Source: Lachnospiraceae bacterium (lineage in GTDB: Bacteria > Bacillota > Clostridia > Lachnospirales > Lachnospiraceae). Taken from it: 64,000 nucleotides of DNA. Below the pieces are notes generated by a model, which searched no databases, was not told the DNA's origin, and worked only from the letters and a program-made list of their open reading frames with translations. Shown one piece after another: positions 9,085-18,112 of this stretch; positions within the stretch are counted from its first letter, which is position 1; each line of letters begins with the position of its first letter. A program made the position numbers and the translations under genes. Location of the stretch: assembly GCA_022790855.1 (NCBI GenBank), contig JAAVYA010000006.1, forward strand, positions 111,510-175,509, given 5' to 3'.

Positions 9085-9113
9085 ATTATAAAACAAATTT
9101 TCCCATTAGTCAA
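9085..9113 (-). promoter_or_regulatory. Sigma-A type promoter of the yicC operon
   Basis: Reading leftward, TTGACT (9108-9113) and TATAAT (9085-9090) are separated by exactly 17 bp. It is back to back with the rqcH promoter, the two -35 boxes being 9 bp apart. Confidence 0.75.
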
Positions 9114-9122
9114 ATTTCTTTT

Positions 9123-9151
9123 TTGCTTTTTGTGGAAAAATACGGTATACT
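9123..9151 (+). promoter_or_regulatory. Sigma-A type promoter of rqcH
   Basis: TTGCTT (9123-9128) and TATACT (9146-9151) with a 17-bp spacer, about 50 bp upstream of the rqcH start. Confidence 0.65.
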
Positions 9152-9203
9152 AATGAGAATTGTATCTGGAAGATAACTTCCTAACATCGAAAGGAGAATT
9201 CTT

Positions 9204-10940
9204 ATGGCTTTTGACGGAATTGTGATTTCCAATTTAGTAAAAGAATTAAATGCATATATGTTAAACGGGCGCATCAGCAAAATCGCCCAGCCGGAAAATG
9301 ATGAACTGCTGCTGACAGTCAAGGGAAGCCAGGGCCAGGTGCGCCTGCTCTTATCTGCCAGCGCTTCTCTTCCCCTGATTTACCTTACCAAGCAGAATAA
9401 GCAAAGTCCTATGACTGCCCCAAACTTCTGTATGCTGCTGCGCAAGCACATTGCCAACGGCCGGATCATATCTATCACCCAGCCGGATATGGAGCGTATT
9501 ATCAATTTTGAAATCGAACATCTGAATGATTTGGGAGATCTATGCAAAAAGACGCTGGTTATGGAGCTTATGGGCAAGCACAGCAATTTGATTTTCTGCG
9601 AGGAAGACGGCACCATCATCGACAGTATCAAACATATCTCCGGCCATGTAAGCACGGTTCGGGAAGTCCTTCCCGGCCGGCCCTATTTTATTCCGAAGAC
9701 ACAGGAAAAAATCAGCCCTCTTTTTGCAGATTCCAAACACTTTTTAGAACAAGTTTTGTCGAAACCTGTTTCTGTTACAAAGGCAATCTATGGCTCCTAC
9801 AACGGCGTCAGCCCATTGATTGCATCGGAAATCTGCCATCGGGCTTCCATTGACGGAGAGATGCCCACCCAGAGTCTTTCCGGGGATGAAAAGCTGCATC
9901 TCTTCCGCCAGTTTGAACTCTTTATGGAAGACATACAAGGGGGGAACTTTTTTCCCAATCTTGTGAAAAAGGGCAAGGAGCCGGTGGAATTTTCCTCCGT
10001 ACATCTGTCCCAATATGAGGATTATGAGGAATTCCCTTATGATTCCATCTCGGAGGCGTTGGAGGATTACTATGCTCAAAAAAACAGCTATACCCGCATC
10101 CGGCAGCGTTCTTTTGATCTGCGCCGCGTTGTGCAGACTGCTTTGGAACGGTGCCGGAAAAAATATGATTTACAAAAGAAACAGCTAAAAGATACGGAAA
10201 AGCGGGAAAAATACAAGGTATACGGAGAACTGATCAACACCTATGGCTACGGCCTTTTGGAAGGGGCAAAGGAGCTTTGCGCCGTCAATTATTACAACAA
10301 CGAACCTGTAAAAATACCCCTGGATCCAACGAAGACCCCGGCTCAGAACGCCCAGAAATATTTTGACCGCTATAATAAGCAAAAACGGACCTTTGAAGCA
10401 TTATCCCAACTGATTACAGATACCAAAAGCGAAATCCAGCATTTGGAATCCATCTCTACTGCCCTGGATATCGCTCTTTCCGAAGCAGACCTTTCCCAGA
10501 TCCGAGAAGAACTGGTGCAGTACGGCTATATCAAAAAGAGGGGAACCGGAAAAAAGGAACGTGACAAAAGCAAACCTTTTCATTATCTTTCCTCTGACGG
10601 CTACCATATGTACGTGGGGAAGAATAATTTTCAAAACGACGAGCTGACCTTCAAGTTTGCTTCCGGAGGCGACTGGTGGTTCCACGCCAAGGGAATCCCC
10701 GGTTCTCATGTGGTGGTAAAGAGCCAGGGCGAGCCCCTTCCCGACCGGGTATTTGAGGAGGCCGGACGCCTTGCGGCCTATTATTCTAAGTCCCGGGGCA
10801 GCGATAAGGTAGAGATCGACTACCTGGAGCGGAAGAATGTAAAAAAGCCTAACGGCAGCAAGCCTGGCTTTGTGGTATATTATACCAATTACTCTCTCAC
10901 CATCGACTCGGATATTTCCGGGCTCACGTTGATAGAATAA
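9204..10940 (+). CDS. rqcH: NFACT protein RqcH (Rqc2/FbpA homologue)
   Basis: Ribosome-associated quality-control factor that binds stalled 50S-peptidyl-tRNA complexes and adds alanine tails. The 578-residue protein starts with the NFACT-N signature MAFDGIVISNLVKELNAY, has a central coiled coil (about 270-430) and ends with the NFACT-R domain (SSDGYHMYVGKNNFQND, GGDWWFHAKGIPGSHVV). Older annotations call the family fibronectin-binding protein. The SD is GAAAGGAG 9 bp before the ATG. Confidence 0.95.
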   Translation: MAFDGIVISNLVKELNAYMLNGRISKIAQPENDELLLTVKGSQGQVRLLLSASASLPLIYLTKQNKQSPMTAPNFCMLLRKHIANGRIISITQPDMERIINFEIEHLNDLGDLCKKTLVMELMGKHSNLIFCEEDGTIIDSIKHISGHVSTVREVLPGRPYFIPKTQEKISPLFADSKHFLEQVLSKPVSVTKAIYGSYNGVSPLIASEICHRASIDGEMPTQSLSGDEKLHLFRQFELFMEDIQGGNFFPNLVKKGKEPVEFSSVHLSQYEDYEEFPYDSISEALEDYYAQKNSYTRIRQRSFDLRRVVQTALERCRKKYDLQKKQLKDTEKREKYKVYGELINTYGYGLLEGAKELCAVNYYNNEPVKIPLDPTKTPAQNAQKYFDRYNKQKRTFEALSQLITDTKSEIQHLESISTALDIALSEADLSQIREELVQYGYIKKRGTGKKERDKSKPFHYLSSDGYHMYVGKNNFQNDELTFKFASGGDWWFHAKGIPGSHVVVKSQGEPLPDRVFEEAGRLAAYYSKSRGSDKVEIDYLERKNVKKPNGSKPGFVVYYTNYSLTIDSDISGLTLIE

Positions 10941-10954
10941 AGTGCGTACGCACT
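10941..10954. repeat. 14-bp perfect palindrome after rqcH
   Basis: AGTGCGTACGCACT begins at the base after the rqcH stop codon. It could fold into a small hairpin but has only a short T-run (CGTTTT) downstream, so terminator function is uncertain. Confidence 0.4.
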
Positions 10955-10990
10955 ACGTTTTCAACCCTAATTACGGAAAGGATACAAGAT

Positions 10991-11797
10991 ATGGAGTTAC
11001 AGGAATTTTACCATAGTATTTTACTGCAGCCGGAAATGATTTCCCGACTGGAGCAAGCAAAAAGAGAAGTTGATTTGGAATCTCTGGAAATACCTCTTCA
11101 AAACTTAATGAATCAAGACACGGCAAAGGAAACGTATCTTTCCCTGAAGGACTTATTCCAGGAAGATACGGATCATATATGTCTGTTGTACTGCCAACTG
11201 GAATGTGCCAGACGCAGCGGAATGCGCTATCAAAAATTAGGCATTCCGAAAAAAATTTTTCTGGATACCATGAAATGCTTCTCCCGGTTTCTGGAAGAAA
11301 GTAAGAAAAAGAACGGCCGCCTCTGCTTTGACCGTGGGTGGTGGACATACCGGCAAATCAGTATGCAGATATTTCGTATTGGAGCGTTGGAGTATGAACT
11401 GAAGGAATATCAGAGCCTTCCGGTCATTGCCCTGCATATCCCATCGGATGCGGATCTGTCCCCTCAAGCGGTGGATGAATCTCTGGCGGAGGCCAAAAGA
11501 TTTTTCCGGAGCTTCTACCCCAACTATTACTGCCGAGCTTATATTTGCGATTCCTGGCTCTTATCCCCCAGCTTGCGGCCCTTTTTGCCTTCCGAATCTC
11601 ATATTCTGGCCTTTCAAAACAGGTTTCAGATTCTGGATGAGGACCCGGAGAATCTGGAATATCTGGAATGGCTGTTTCAGGTACATAAGGAGACGCCGGT
11701 ATGTGAGCTGCCGGAAGGAACACGGCTTCAGCAACAGGTAAAAGAAGCCATGATGAAAGGGGAAAAGATTGGGAGCGCCTTTGGTATTATGAGATAA
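10991..11797 (+). CDS. Acyltransferase-domain protein (NAT_N/GNAT_C type), cytoplasmic
   Basis: A 268-residue soluble protein. Its two halves look like the N-terminal helical NAT_N region (EIPLQNLMNQDTAKETYLSL, LECARRSGMRYQKLGIPKK) and a C-terminal GNAT-like region (LPVIALHIPSDADLSPQAVD, YYCRAYICDSWLLSPSL). The latter matches a family annotated as acyltransferase domain-containing in Clostridia. The acyl donor and acceptor are unknown. It starts 50 bp after rqcH with SD AAAGGA and may be co-transcribed with it. Confidence 0.6.
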   Translation: MELQEFYHSILLQPEMISRLEQAKREVDLESLEIPLQNLMNQDTAKETYLSLKDLFQEDTDHICLLYCQLECARRSGMRYQKLGIPKKIFLDTMKCFSRFLEESKKKNGRLCFDRGWWTYRQISMQIFRIGALEYELKEYQSLPVIALHIPSDADLSPQAVDESLAEAKRFFRSFYPNYYCRAYICDSWLLSPSLRPFLPSESHILAFQNRFQILDEDPENLEYLEWLFQVHKETPVCELPEGTRLQQQVKEAMMKGEKIGSAFGIMR

Positions 11798-11844
11798 GCT
11801 TTCCAAAGGAATCATGCCCTCAGTGTACAAGGAGGCATAAAAAA

Positions 11845-12315
11845 ATGGACACTTACAATATGAAAAAGATAAAAATGGTATTGATTGGCTCTTTATGCTT
11901 ACTTTTCGCAGCATGTAGTAATGATTTTGCGAAACAGGAGTATGATTCAACGGAAAAAATTTTGCATCAAAAAGACCACTACGCAAAAGAATTTTCTGTT
12001 TTTCATTCCATAGATGGAGGATATTCACTAACCGTCTCTAAATTTGACGGACGTGAAACATTATGGACCAAAACAATAAAAGAAAATTATGAGATGGAAA
12101 TAGACGTTTCCTTCTATCTTTCCAGAGGGCAGGCAAAAATTGTGCATATTGATGGCAGCGGAACGGTTACGACAGTCATCGAATGTTCTCCCGAAACCGC
12201 AACGGATGAATTTGTAACAAAGACCATATCATTAAAAAGTGGTCAAAACAGATTGAAGATTGTGGGGTATGATTGTGAAGATATTGATTTAAAAATGCTT
12301 TTTATAGAACCGTAA
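11845..12315 (+). CDS. Small lipoprotein of unknown function
   Basis: A 156-residue protein with a type II signal peptide: basic MKKIKM, hydrophobic core, lipobox LLFAAC with Cys at about residue 24, then SNDFAKQEY. The mature part is predicted beta-rich (VSFYLSRGQAKIVHIDGSG, LKSGQNRLKIVGYDCED), suggesting a compact beta-sandwich. I do not recognise the family. The A/T-rich codon use differs slightly from the neighbouring housekeeping genes. SD GGAGG lies 9 bp upstream. An internal ATG six codons in would also leave a working signal peptide. Confidence 0.7.
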   Translation: MDTYNMKKIKMVLIGSLCLLFAACSNDFAKQEYDSTEKILHQKDHYAKEFSVFHSIDGGYSLTVSKFDGRETLWTKTIKENYEMEIDVSFYLSRGQAKIVHIDGSGTVTTVIECSPETATDEFVTKTISLKSGQNRLKIVGYDCEDIDLKMLFIEP

Positions 12316-12393
12316 TTTACTCCGCAGTTTCTTAGCTTTTACAGATTATGTAAATGTATGTAAAAACTTCATGTTTACTTCCTTTGGCAGCCA

Positions 12394-12402
12394 CATATAA
12401 TA
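12394..12402 (+). promoter_or_regulatory. Possible forespore (sigma-G/F) -10 element of the SASP gene
   Basis: CATATAATA about 45 bp before the SASP start matches the sigma-G -10 consensus. A weak -35-like TCATG lies 20 bp upstream, a little farther than usual. The gene's forespore role supports the call. Confidence 0.4.
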
Positions 12403-12445
12403 GTACCGTAGCAAAATGCTGCAAACAACAAAGGAGGTTTTTACT

Positions 12446-12649
12446 ATGTCTAACAGTTCTAACAAGGCAGTAGTACCTGAGGCAAAAAGCGCATTAAACA
12501 GATTCAAATATGAAGTAGCAAGCGAATTGGGCGTCCCCCTTTCTGACGGCTATAACGGAAACCTGACATCCAAACAGAACGGTTCTGTGGGCGGCTATAT
12601 GGTTAAAAAAATGATCGAAGCCCAGGAAAAACAGATGGCCGGGAAATAA
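12446..12649 (+). CDS. Alpha/beta-type small acid-soluble spore protein
   Basis: Coats and protects forespore DNA and supplies amino acids on germination. The 67-residue protein has the family pattern: ALNRFKYEVASELGVPL, with the germination protease site region around KYEVASELG, and the C-terminal GSVGGYMVKKMIEAQEKQM. The ATG at 12446 is chosen over one ten codons upstream because AAAGGAGG lies at ideal distance. It is monocistronic, ending at a strong hairpin. Confidence 0.95.
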   Translation: MSNSSNKAVVPEAKSALNRFKYEVASELGVPLSDGYNGNLTSKQNGSVGGYMVKKMIEAQEKQMAGK

Positions 12650-12682
12650 TTACAACTGAAAAAAGCAATGAACTGATGTAAC

Positions 12683-12741
12683 AAGGAAAAACAACTGTTT
12701 ATGGATCCTCTTTTAGAGATTATAAACAGTTGTTTTTCCTT
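12683..12741. terminator. Bidirectional terminator between SASP and rmuC
   Basis: A perfect 20-bp inverted repeat (arms 12683-12702 and 12722-12741) contains A- and T-runs on both sides, so it can stop transcription from both convergent genes. Confidence 0.85.
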
Positions 12742-12747
12742 TCCCAT

Positions 12748-14154
12748 TTATTCATCCGCTGAATCTTCTAATTCTAGCAGGGAAGACTCGCTCGTTTCTG
12801 TCAGCTCTTCTACGCTGCGCAGCGTACGGTTAATGGCTCTTGTACGTCTGCCGACAATTTCGGTGAGTGTTTTATCGGCAGTCTGCAGTTGTTTTTGCGC
12901 TTTTTCAAGCATGTCTCCAAACTTTGTAAACTCTGATTTCACCGCGCGGAGCGTGTCCCATACCTCTTGTGAACGCTGTTCGATCGCAAGCGTCTTAAAG
13001 CCCATTTGCAGGGATGAAAGAAACGCAGAAAGCGTAGTGGAGCCGACGGCCGTAATCTTATACTTATCCCTAAGTTCTTCGAACAAGGCTGCATTTTGAA
13101 CCACTTCTGCATATAATCCTTCTGTTGGCAGAAACATCAAAGCAAAATCTGTGGTCTTAGGAGGTACAATATATTTATCATGAATCTCTTTCGCGAAAAT
13201 GCGGATTTTGGCTGTAAGGGATCGCCTGGCGTCGTCAATGGACTGTTTGTCCTCAGCATCCAGCAGCCTGTTATAATCTTCAATGGGGAATTTGCTGTCC
13301 ACTGGCAAAAGCAGCGGCGTATCGCCGTTTCCAGGGAGTTTGATGGCGAACTCCACTCGTTTGCCATTTGCAATCTCCACATTCATTTCATACTGACTTG
13401 GGGCAAGAATATCAGAGAGGAGTTTTTCAAGGCGGACCTCGCCATAGGTACCTCGCTCTTTTACATTTATCAGAGCATTTTTCAATGATTTTGCATCCGC
13501 AGCCAGCGCTTTCATCTCACCAAGCCCCTGGCCTACGCTTTCCAGCTGCTTACTAACCAGTTCAAAGGACTGGGAAAGGCGGGTTTCCAGTGTTTTCTGA
13601 AGCTTTTCATCTACCACGCCCTGAATCTGTTCCAGCCGTTTCTCATTACTTTCTTGTAATAACTGTATGTTCCGCTCCAGGGTTGTGTTAATTTTTTCAA
13701 TATTTTCAATATTAGTACGTTGAATTGCTAAAAGACGGCTGTCGACTTGAGCCCCAAATGTATGAATCTGCTTGTTCTGCTCCTCACGGCTCGTCTGCAA
13801 AGCGGCCGTTACGCTTCTGCCAATCAGTTCGTTACTGTCAGTCCCCGCTTTTTGAATGGCCGTTAATTGTGTTCTCATCTGCTGTTGAAACTCCGCAAGC
13901 TGTTGGTTGACTTCCCTGCGGTTTTCTGAAAGCGTATCCTGAATGCTTTTTTGAATCACACGGAAACGCTCAAACTGCTCCGTCGCGCCATTTGAAATCT
14001 GTTTTTGCACAACGTCCCGTTGTTCTTCCGCAGTACGTCTTAATAAGCTCATGATTTCATCCGTGTCAGATTTCTTATGCCCCATCATCTGCAAGATGAT
14101 AACCAATAAAAGCAAAACAATTGTTATGATACCAAAAATTTCTGGCAATCCCAT
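12748..14154 (-). CDS. rmuC: DNA recombination protein RmuC
   Basis: A 468-residue protein with an N-terminal membrane helix (FGIITIVLLLLVIILQMM), a long coiled coil (about 40-215) and the RmuC nuclease-like domain (NVKERGTYGEVRLEKLLSDI, LPVDSKFPIEDYNRLLDAED, FLPTEGLYAEV). The domain is related to the PD-(D/E)XK fold, and in E. coli RmuC limits recombination at inverted repeats. SD AAGGAGAG precedes the ATG. It ends 6 bp from the shared bidirectional terminator. Confidence 0.93.
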   Translation of the reverse strand: MGLPEIFGIITIVLLLLVIILQMMGHKKSDTDEIMSLLRRTAEEQRDVVQKQISNGATEQFERFRVIQKSIQDTLSENRREVNQQLAEFQQQMRTQLTAIQKAGTDSNELIGRSVTAALQTSREEQNKQIHTFGAQVDSRLLAIQRTNIENIEKINTTLERNIQLLQESNEKRLEQIQGVVDEKLQKTLETRLSQSFELVSKQLESVGQGLGEMKALAADAKSLKNALINVKERGTYGEVRLEKLLSDILAPSQYEMNVEIANGKRVEFAIKLPGNGDTPLLLPVDSKFPIEDYNRLLDAEDKQSIDDARRSLTAKIRIFAKEIHDKYIVPPKTTDFALMFLPTEGLYAEVVQNAALFEELRDKYKITAVGSTTLSAFLSSLQMGFKTLAIEQRSQEVWDTLRAVKSEFTKFGDMLEKAQKQLQTADKTLTEIVGRRTRAINRTLRSVEELTETSESSLLELEDSADE

Positions 14155-14191
14155 TTTTTACGCTCTCCTTAATCTTATCGTTTGTTTTAAA

Positions 14192-14409
14192 TCATGCTCC
14201 TTGTAACATATCAAAATTACTTAAATTACACATAAGCGACACCTCACTTTCCAAAGCTAAAGTCATTCTAATATGAAAACTTCCAGGCAATTCTTCATAA
14301 TCCATGCTAAAATAATCTTTTCCGAAAGCAGCCGCTTACAGGCCGCATCATAGCTGGCTTTCTCATCGGCCACACGGATATTTTTCGCAATGGTAGTGTT
14401 TGTATTCAT
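14192..14409 (-). pseudogene. Internally deleted Rpn-family nuclease/transposase remnant
   Basis: Starting at an ATG with SD GGAGATGAGG, the sequence encodes an N-terminus typical of Lachnospiraceae Rpn-family recombination-promoting nucleases (NIRVADEKASYDAACKRLL, then SEKIILAWIMKNCLE). It stops at 14263. Immediately after, in another frame, comes a piece resembling the C-terminal end of the same family (LESEVSLMCNLS). The roughly 250-residue middle with the PD-(D/E)XK active site is missing, so the locus is almost certainly dead. Confidence 0.6.
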
Positions 14410-14525
14410 GGCCTCATCTCCTGCTTTTATTCGCATTTTACCATACTTCATCCAAACAAGCCACTATATTTTTCTTCTTTCCACTCTTTGTTCGCAATAT
14501 AAATATAAGCATCCTCATTCAAACA

Positions 14526-14554
14526 TTGCGCTAAGAAAAAAGCTGTGCTACAAT
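14526..14554 (+). promoter_or_regulatory. Sigma-A type promoter of the MATE exporter gene
   Basis: TTGCGC (14526-14531) and TACAAT (14549-14554) with a 17-bp spacer, 64 bp upstream of the start codon. Confidence 0.65.
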
Positions 14555-14618
14555 AGAGGACATTATGTAAAAGCAGGTTATCTCTGAAAAAATATAAAAA
14601 TTACAGGGGGAAGATACA

Positions 14619-16022
14619 ATGGTTTATACCGAGAAGATGGAATGGAAGACCTTTTTTAGAGCAGTATTTGTGATTGCATTGCCCATTGCATTCCAGAACT
14701 TTTTGTCTACAACGGCAAGCATGGTGGATACGATCATGATTGGCAGCCAGGGAGAGCTTTCTGTAGCTGCCGTTGGAATCTGTTCCCAAATTACATCTCT
14801 GTTTTTTGCGTGCTACTTTGGGTTCGCCAGCGGAGCGCTTTTGTTCTTCTCCCAGTATTGGGGCGCCCGCAATGATCAGGGAATCAACCGCACCTTCGGG
14901 CTGGCTTTGACTTGTATGTTGGCGGTAGCTTTGATATTTTGCATCGCGGCAGTAACAAATCCCGCCTTTCTGCTGCGGATTTATACAGACAAGGAAAATA
15001 TCATTGCCGTGGGAATTCCTTATATCCGAATTGTGGGATTTGCTTATCCTCTTCAAGTGATTGCTATGGCGATCAATTTTTTGATGCGTTCCACGGAACG
15101 GGTAAAACCGCCCTTGTTTGCGTCCATCGCGGCGCTTCTTACCAATTTTATTTTGAACTGGATTCTGATTTACGGGCGTTTCGGGATGCCCAAAATGGGA
15201 GCCGCCGGAGCCGCCGTTGGTACGCTTGCCTCCGGAATCGTCAATGTAATGATTCTGCTGGTTTTTCTTGCCAGGGATCAGGACACGGTAACGCTTCGGC
15301 TGAAAGATATGTTCTCTTGGGGAGACGGCTTTCTGAAAACTTATGGAAGTAAATGTATTCCCATTCTGTGCAATGAATTATTTTATGGCGTGGGACAGAT
15401 GCTAATTAACATTGTCATCGGAAGGCAGTCCGAATCCGCCATCGCCGCAATGGCGGCATTCCGGGTGCTGGAGGGCTTTGTCTTTGCCTTCTTCGGCGGA
15501 CTGGCGGACGCCTCTTCTGTAGTCGTGGGAAAGGAAGTGGGATCCGGACGCCATATGCGGGGCTATCAGTACGCCAAAGGCTTTGCCATGCTGTGTCCTG
15601 CCATTACCTTTTCCATCTGCCTGATTGGGTTTGCATGGAACAGGCCCATCCTCGGGCTGTTTGGACTGGGAGATAACGCCATGTTCTACGGAAAGTTTAT
15701 GCTATTGATTTACTTGGCGGCGGGAACCATCCGTACTTGCAACTACATTATGAATAGCTGCTACCGCGCCGGAGGGGAAGCGATTTTTGGAACGGTGCTA
15801 GAGCTTGTCTGTTTGTTTACCATCAGCGTACCGGCCACCTGGATTGCAGGAATGGTACTGCACCTTCCTTTTTTGGCTGTCTTTGCTTTTCTGTATACCG
15901 ACGAGCTGATCCGCCTTGTCTTTGAGTTATGGTATACAAGAAGCGGAAAATGGGTGAAGCCGGTAACGGCAGCCGGAAAGGAAACGCTCTCCCAGTTCCA
16001 GGAAGAGCTGGCTAGGCGGTAA
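14619..16022 (+). CDS. MATE family efflux transporter
   Basis: A 467-residue polytopic protein with about twelve hydrophobic segments in two similar halves, the layout of Na+/H+-coupled multidrug and toxin extrusion carriers. Recognisable motifs are ALPIAFQNFLSTTASMVDTI in the first helix and GLADASSVVVGKEVGSG in the second half. SD GGGGGAAG precedes the ATG. It has its own promoter and ends 3 bp from the convergent recG stop. The substrate cannot be told from sequence. Confidence 0.9.
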   Translation: MVYTEKMEWKTFFRAVFVIALPIAFQNFLSTTASMVDTIMIGSQGELSVAAVGICSQITSLFFACYFGFASGALLFFSQYWGARNDQGINRTFGLALTCMLAVALIFCIAAVTNPAFLLRIYTDKENIIAVGIPYIRIVGFAYPLQVIAMAINFLMRSTERVKPPLFASIAALLTNFILNWILIYGRFGMPKMGAAGAAVGTLASGIVNVMILLVFLARDQDTVTLRLKDMFSWGDGFLKTYGSKCIPILCNELFYGVGQMLINIVIGRQSESAIAAMAAFRVLEGFVFAFFGGLADASSVVVGKEVGSGRHMRGYQYAKGFAMLCPAITFSICLIGFAWNRPILGLFGLGDNAMFYGKFMLLIYLAAGTIRTCNYIMNSCYRAGGEAIFGTVLELVCLFTISVPATWIAGMVLHLPFLAVFAFLYTDELIRLVFELWYTRSGKWVKPVTAAGKETLSQFQEELARR

Positions 16023-16025
16023 CCG

Positions 16026-18101
16026 TTACAAATTGGCCGTTTCCATACATTGATCCAGGTATTGGAATACCTTCCTGCGTACCGGCTGATACGGGGGACT
16101 GATTAGCTTTGGGTCTTCTTCCAGGATCTTCCGTGCTTCTTCGGCAGCAGCCTTTAGAATACTGCTGTCTTGATAAATGTCTCCCAATTTGAATTCCAGC
16201 AGACCGCTTTGACGAATCCCAAAGAAATCCCCCGGGCCACGGAGTTTCAAATCTTGGGAGGCAATGAAAAATCCGTCGTTGGACTGATTTAGAATATCCA
16301 GCCGTTTCCTGGCATTTTCTCCATCGGAAGTATTGACCATGATACAGTAGGACTGGGCGTCGCCTCTCCCCACCCTGCCCCGGAGCTGATGGAGCTGGGC
16401 CAGGCCAAAACGCTGGGCGTCTTCAATCATGATTACCGTTGCATTGGGCACGTCGACTCCCACTTCTATGACCGTGGTGCTTACCAGCACCTGAATACGG
16501 TTTGCTGCAAATTCTTCCATAATCTGATTCTTTAAGGCGCCTTTCATTTTTCCATGAAGGCATGATACCGTAAGTTCCGGAAGTTCTTGCTGAAGCTTCT
16601 TTGCATATTCCATAACATTTTCCGCTTTTAACCCTTCGCTTGCCTCCACCAGAGGACAAATCACATAGGCCTGGCGGCCTTTGGCTGCTTCTTCTCGAAT
16701 AAATTCATAAGACTTGGGTCGGAATTTTGCCCCCACGACACAATTTTTAATAGGAAGTCTTCGGGCCGGAACTTCATCGATCACGGAGATATCCAGATCT
16801 CCGTAAATGATGATGGCCAATGTCCTTGGAATCGGGGTCGCGCTCATCACCAGGATATGGGGCTGGGAGCCTTTTTGATACAAGTGCTCCCGCTGTTTCA
16901 CGCCAAACCTGTGCTGTTCGTCGGTAATTACAAGAGCCAGATTGTCAAATATGGTCCGCTCCTGAATCAACGCATGAGTCCCAATGACCATAGCTTTGGA
17001 ATAAAGCTGAATTCTGTCGTATGCCTGGCGCTTTTCTTTCTGGGTCATGGAGCCTGTCAGCAAAATTACAGGAATCTTCAACTCATACTTCTGACACATT
17101 CGGCAGAAATTTTCATAGTGCTGCCTTGCCAACACCTCCGTAGGCGCCATCAGCGCAGACTGGCAGCCGCTTTGGGCGCAATCCAGCATCGCTAAAAAAG
17201 CCACGATGGTTTTGCCGGAACCCACGTCTCCCTGAATCAAGCGCTGCATAATGACAGAGGCTCTCAGATTTTGGCGTACTTCCCAAAGCGCCCGAAGCTG
17301 GGCGTTTGTCAGTTGATATGGCAGTTTTCCAATGACCTGATCCACCAGGGAATCCTCCATGGGGCAAAAAACAAATTCGTTTTTTACTTGCTCCATCTGT
17401 TTTTTCTGGAGCTGGGCCGCCAGGATAAACTGGAAAAACTCGTCGAAAACCAGACGTTTTCTGGCGGCGTTTAAGGAGGCTTCGTCTTGGGGAAAATGAA
17501 TATTCGCCAGGGCAAAATTATACTCTGCCAGGCAATGCCTTTGGCGGACATCCTCCGGAAGATAATCTTTAGACAAATCTAGTTGCTCCAGAGAGGCTTT
17601 GATGGCCTTTGAAACGGTATTTTTACTCAACCCCTGGGTTAAGCCATAGCAGGGCCACAGGGAATTCTGCATTTGCATATAAGCTTCGGGAGCCAAAATC
17701 TGAGGCTGGTCCAGGGAAATTCGATTGCCCTTTTTGCTGATTTTTCCAAGGAATACGTAATGCTCGCCCTGCTTCAGAGAATTTTTCAGATAAGGCATAT
17801 GAAACCACACCAGAGAAAGGCTTAGGTTCCCTTCCTTTAGCTGCAGGGAAGTCACGCTGGTGCGCCCGTTATTTTTTACCAGAGGAACACGTTCCACACG
17901 CCCGGTCACGGCCGCTGTCTTTCCATCCATAGTCTGGGACGCCAAAAGCTCTCCCACGGTCCTAAGGGGAGGAAGCTTTTCATAATCCCGGGGATAATGA
18001 AGGAGTATATCACCGATGGTGTATACTCCTACTTTGTGAAATAATTGTTCCGTTTTGGCTCCGATTCCCTTCAGTGCACTGACGGGGGATTGGATATCCA
18101 T
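16026..18101 (-). CDS. recG: ATP-dependent DNA helicase RecG
   Basis: Branch-migrating helicase for stalled forks and Holliday junctions. The 691-residue protein has the N-terminal wedge/OB domain (LLHYPRDYEKLP), Walker A GDVGSGKT, DEQH box (VITDEQHRFGVKQRE), motif III (MSATPIPRTLA) and the C-terminal helicase domain ending with QLRGRVGRG. It follows fakA by 11 bp, giving the conserved asp23-fakA-recG operon. Confidence 0.97.
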   Translation of the reverse strand: MDIQSPVSALKGIGAKTEQLFHKVGVYTIGDILLHYPRDYEKLPPLRTVGELLASQTMDGKTAAVTGRVERVPLVKNNGRTSVTSLQLKEGNLSLSLVWFHMPYLKNSLKQGEHYVFLGKISKKGNRISLDQPQILAPEAYMQMQNSLWPCYGLTQGLSKNTVSKAIKASLEQLDLSKDYLPEDVRQRHCLAEYNFALANIHFPQDEASLNAARKRLVFDEFFQFILAAQLQKKQMEQVKNEFVFCPMEDSLVDQVIGKLPYQLTNAQLRALWEVRQNLRASVIMQRLIQGDVGSGKTIVAFLAMLDCAQSGCQSALMAPTEVLARQHYENFCRMCQKYELKIPVILLTGSMTQKEKRQAYDRIQLYSKAMVIGTHALIQERTIFDNLALVITDEQHRFGVKQREHLYQKGSQPHILVMSATPIPRTLAIIIYGDLDISVIDEVPARRLPIKNCVVGAKFRPKSYEFIREEAAKGRQAYVICPLVEASEGLKAENVMEYAKKLQQELPELTVSCLHGKMKGALKNQIMEEFAANRIQVLVSTTVIEVGVDVPNATVIMIEDAQRFGLAQLHQLRGRVGRGDAQSYCIMVNTSDGENARKRLDILNQSNDGFFIASQDLKLRGPGDFFGIRQSGLLEFKLGDIYQDSSILKAAAEEARKILEEDPKLISPPYQPVRRKVFQYLDQCMETANL

Positions 18102-18112
18102 AGTATCTCTCC

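Noticed and set aside
10941..10954. Palindrome after rqcH as a terminator
   Set aside because: Only a weak T-run follows and the next gene begins 36 bp later on the same strand; kept as a repeat only.
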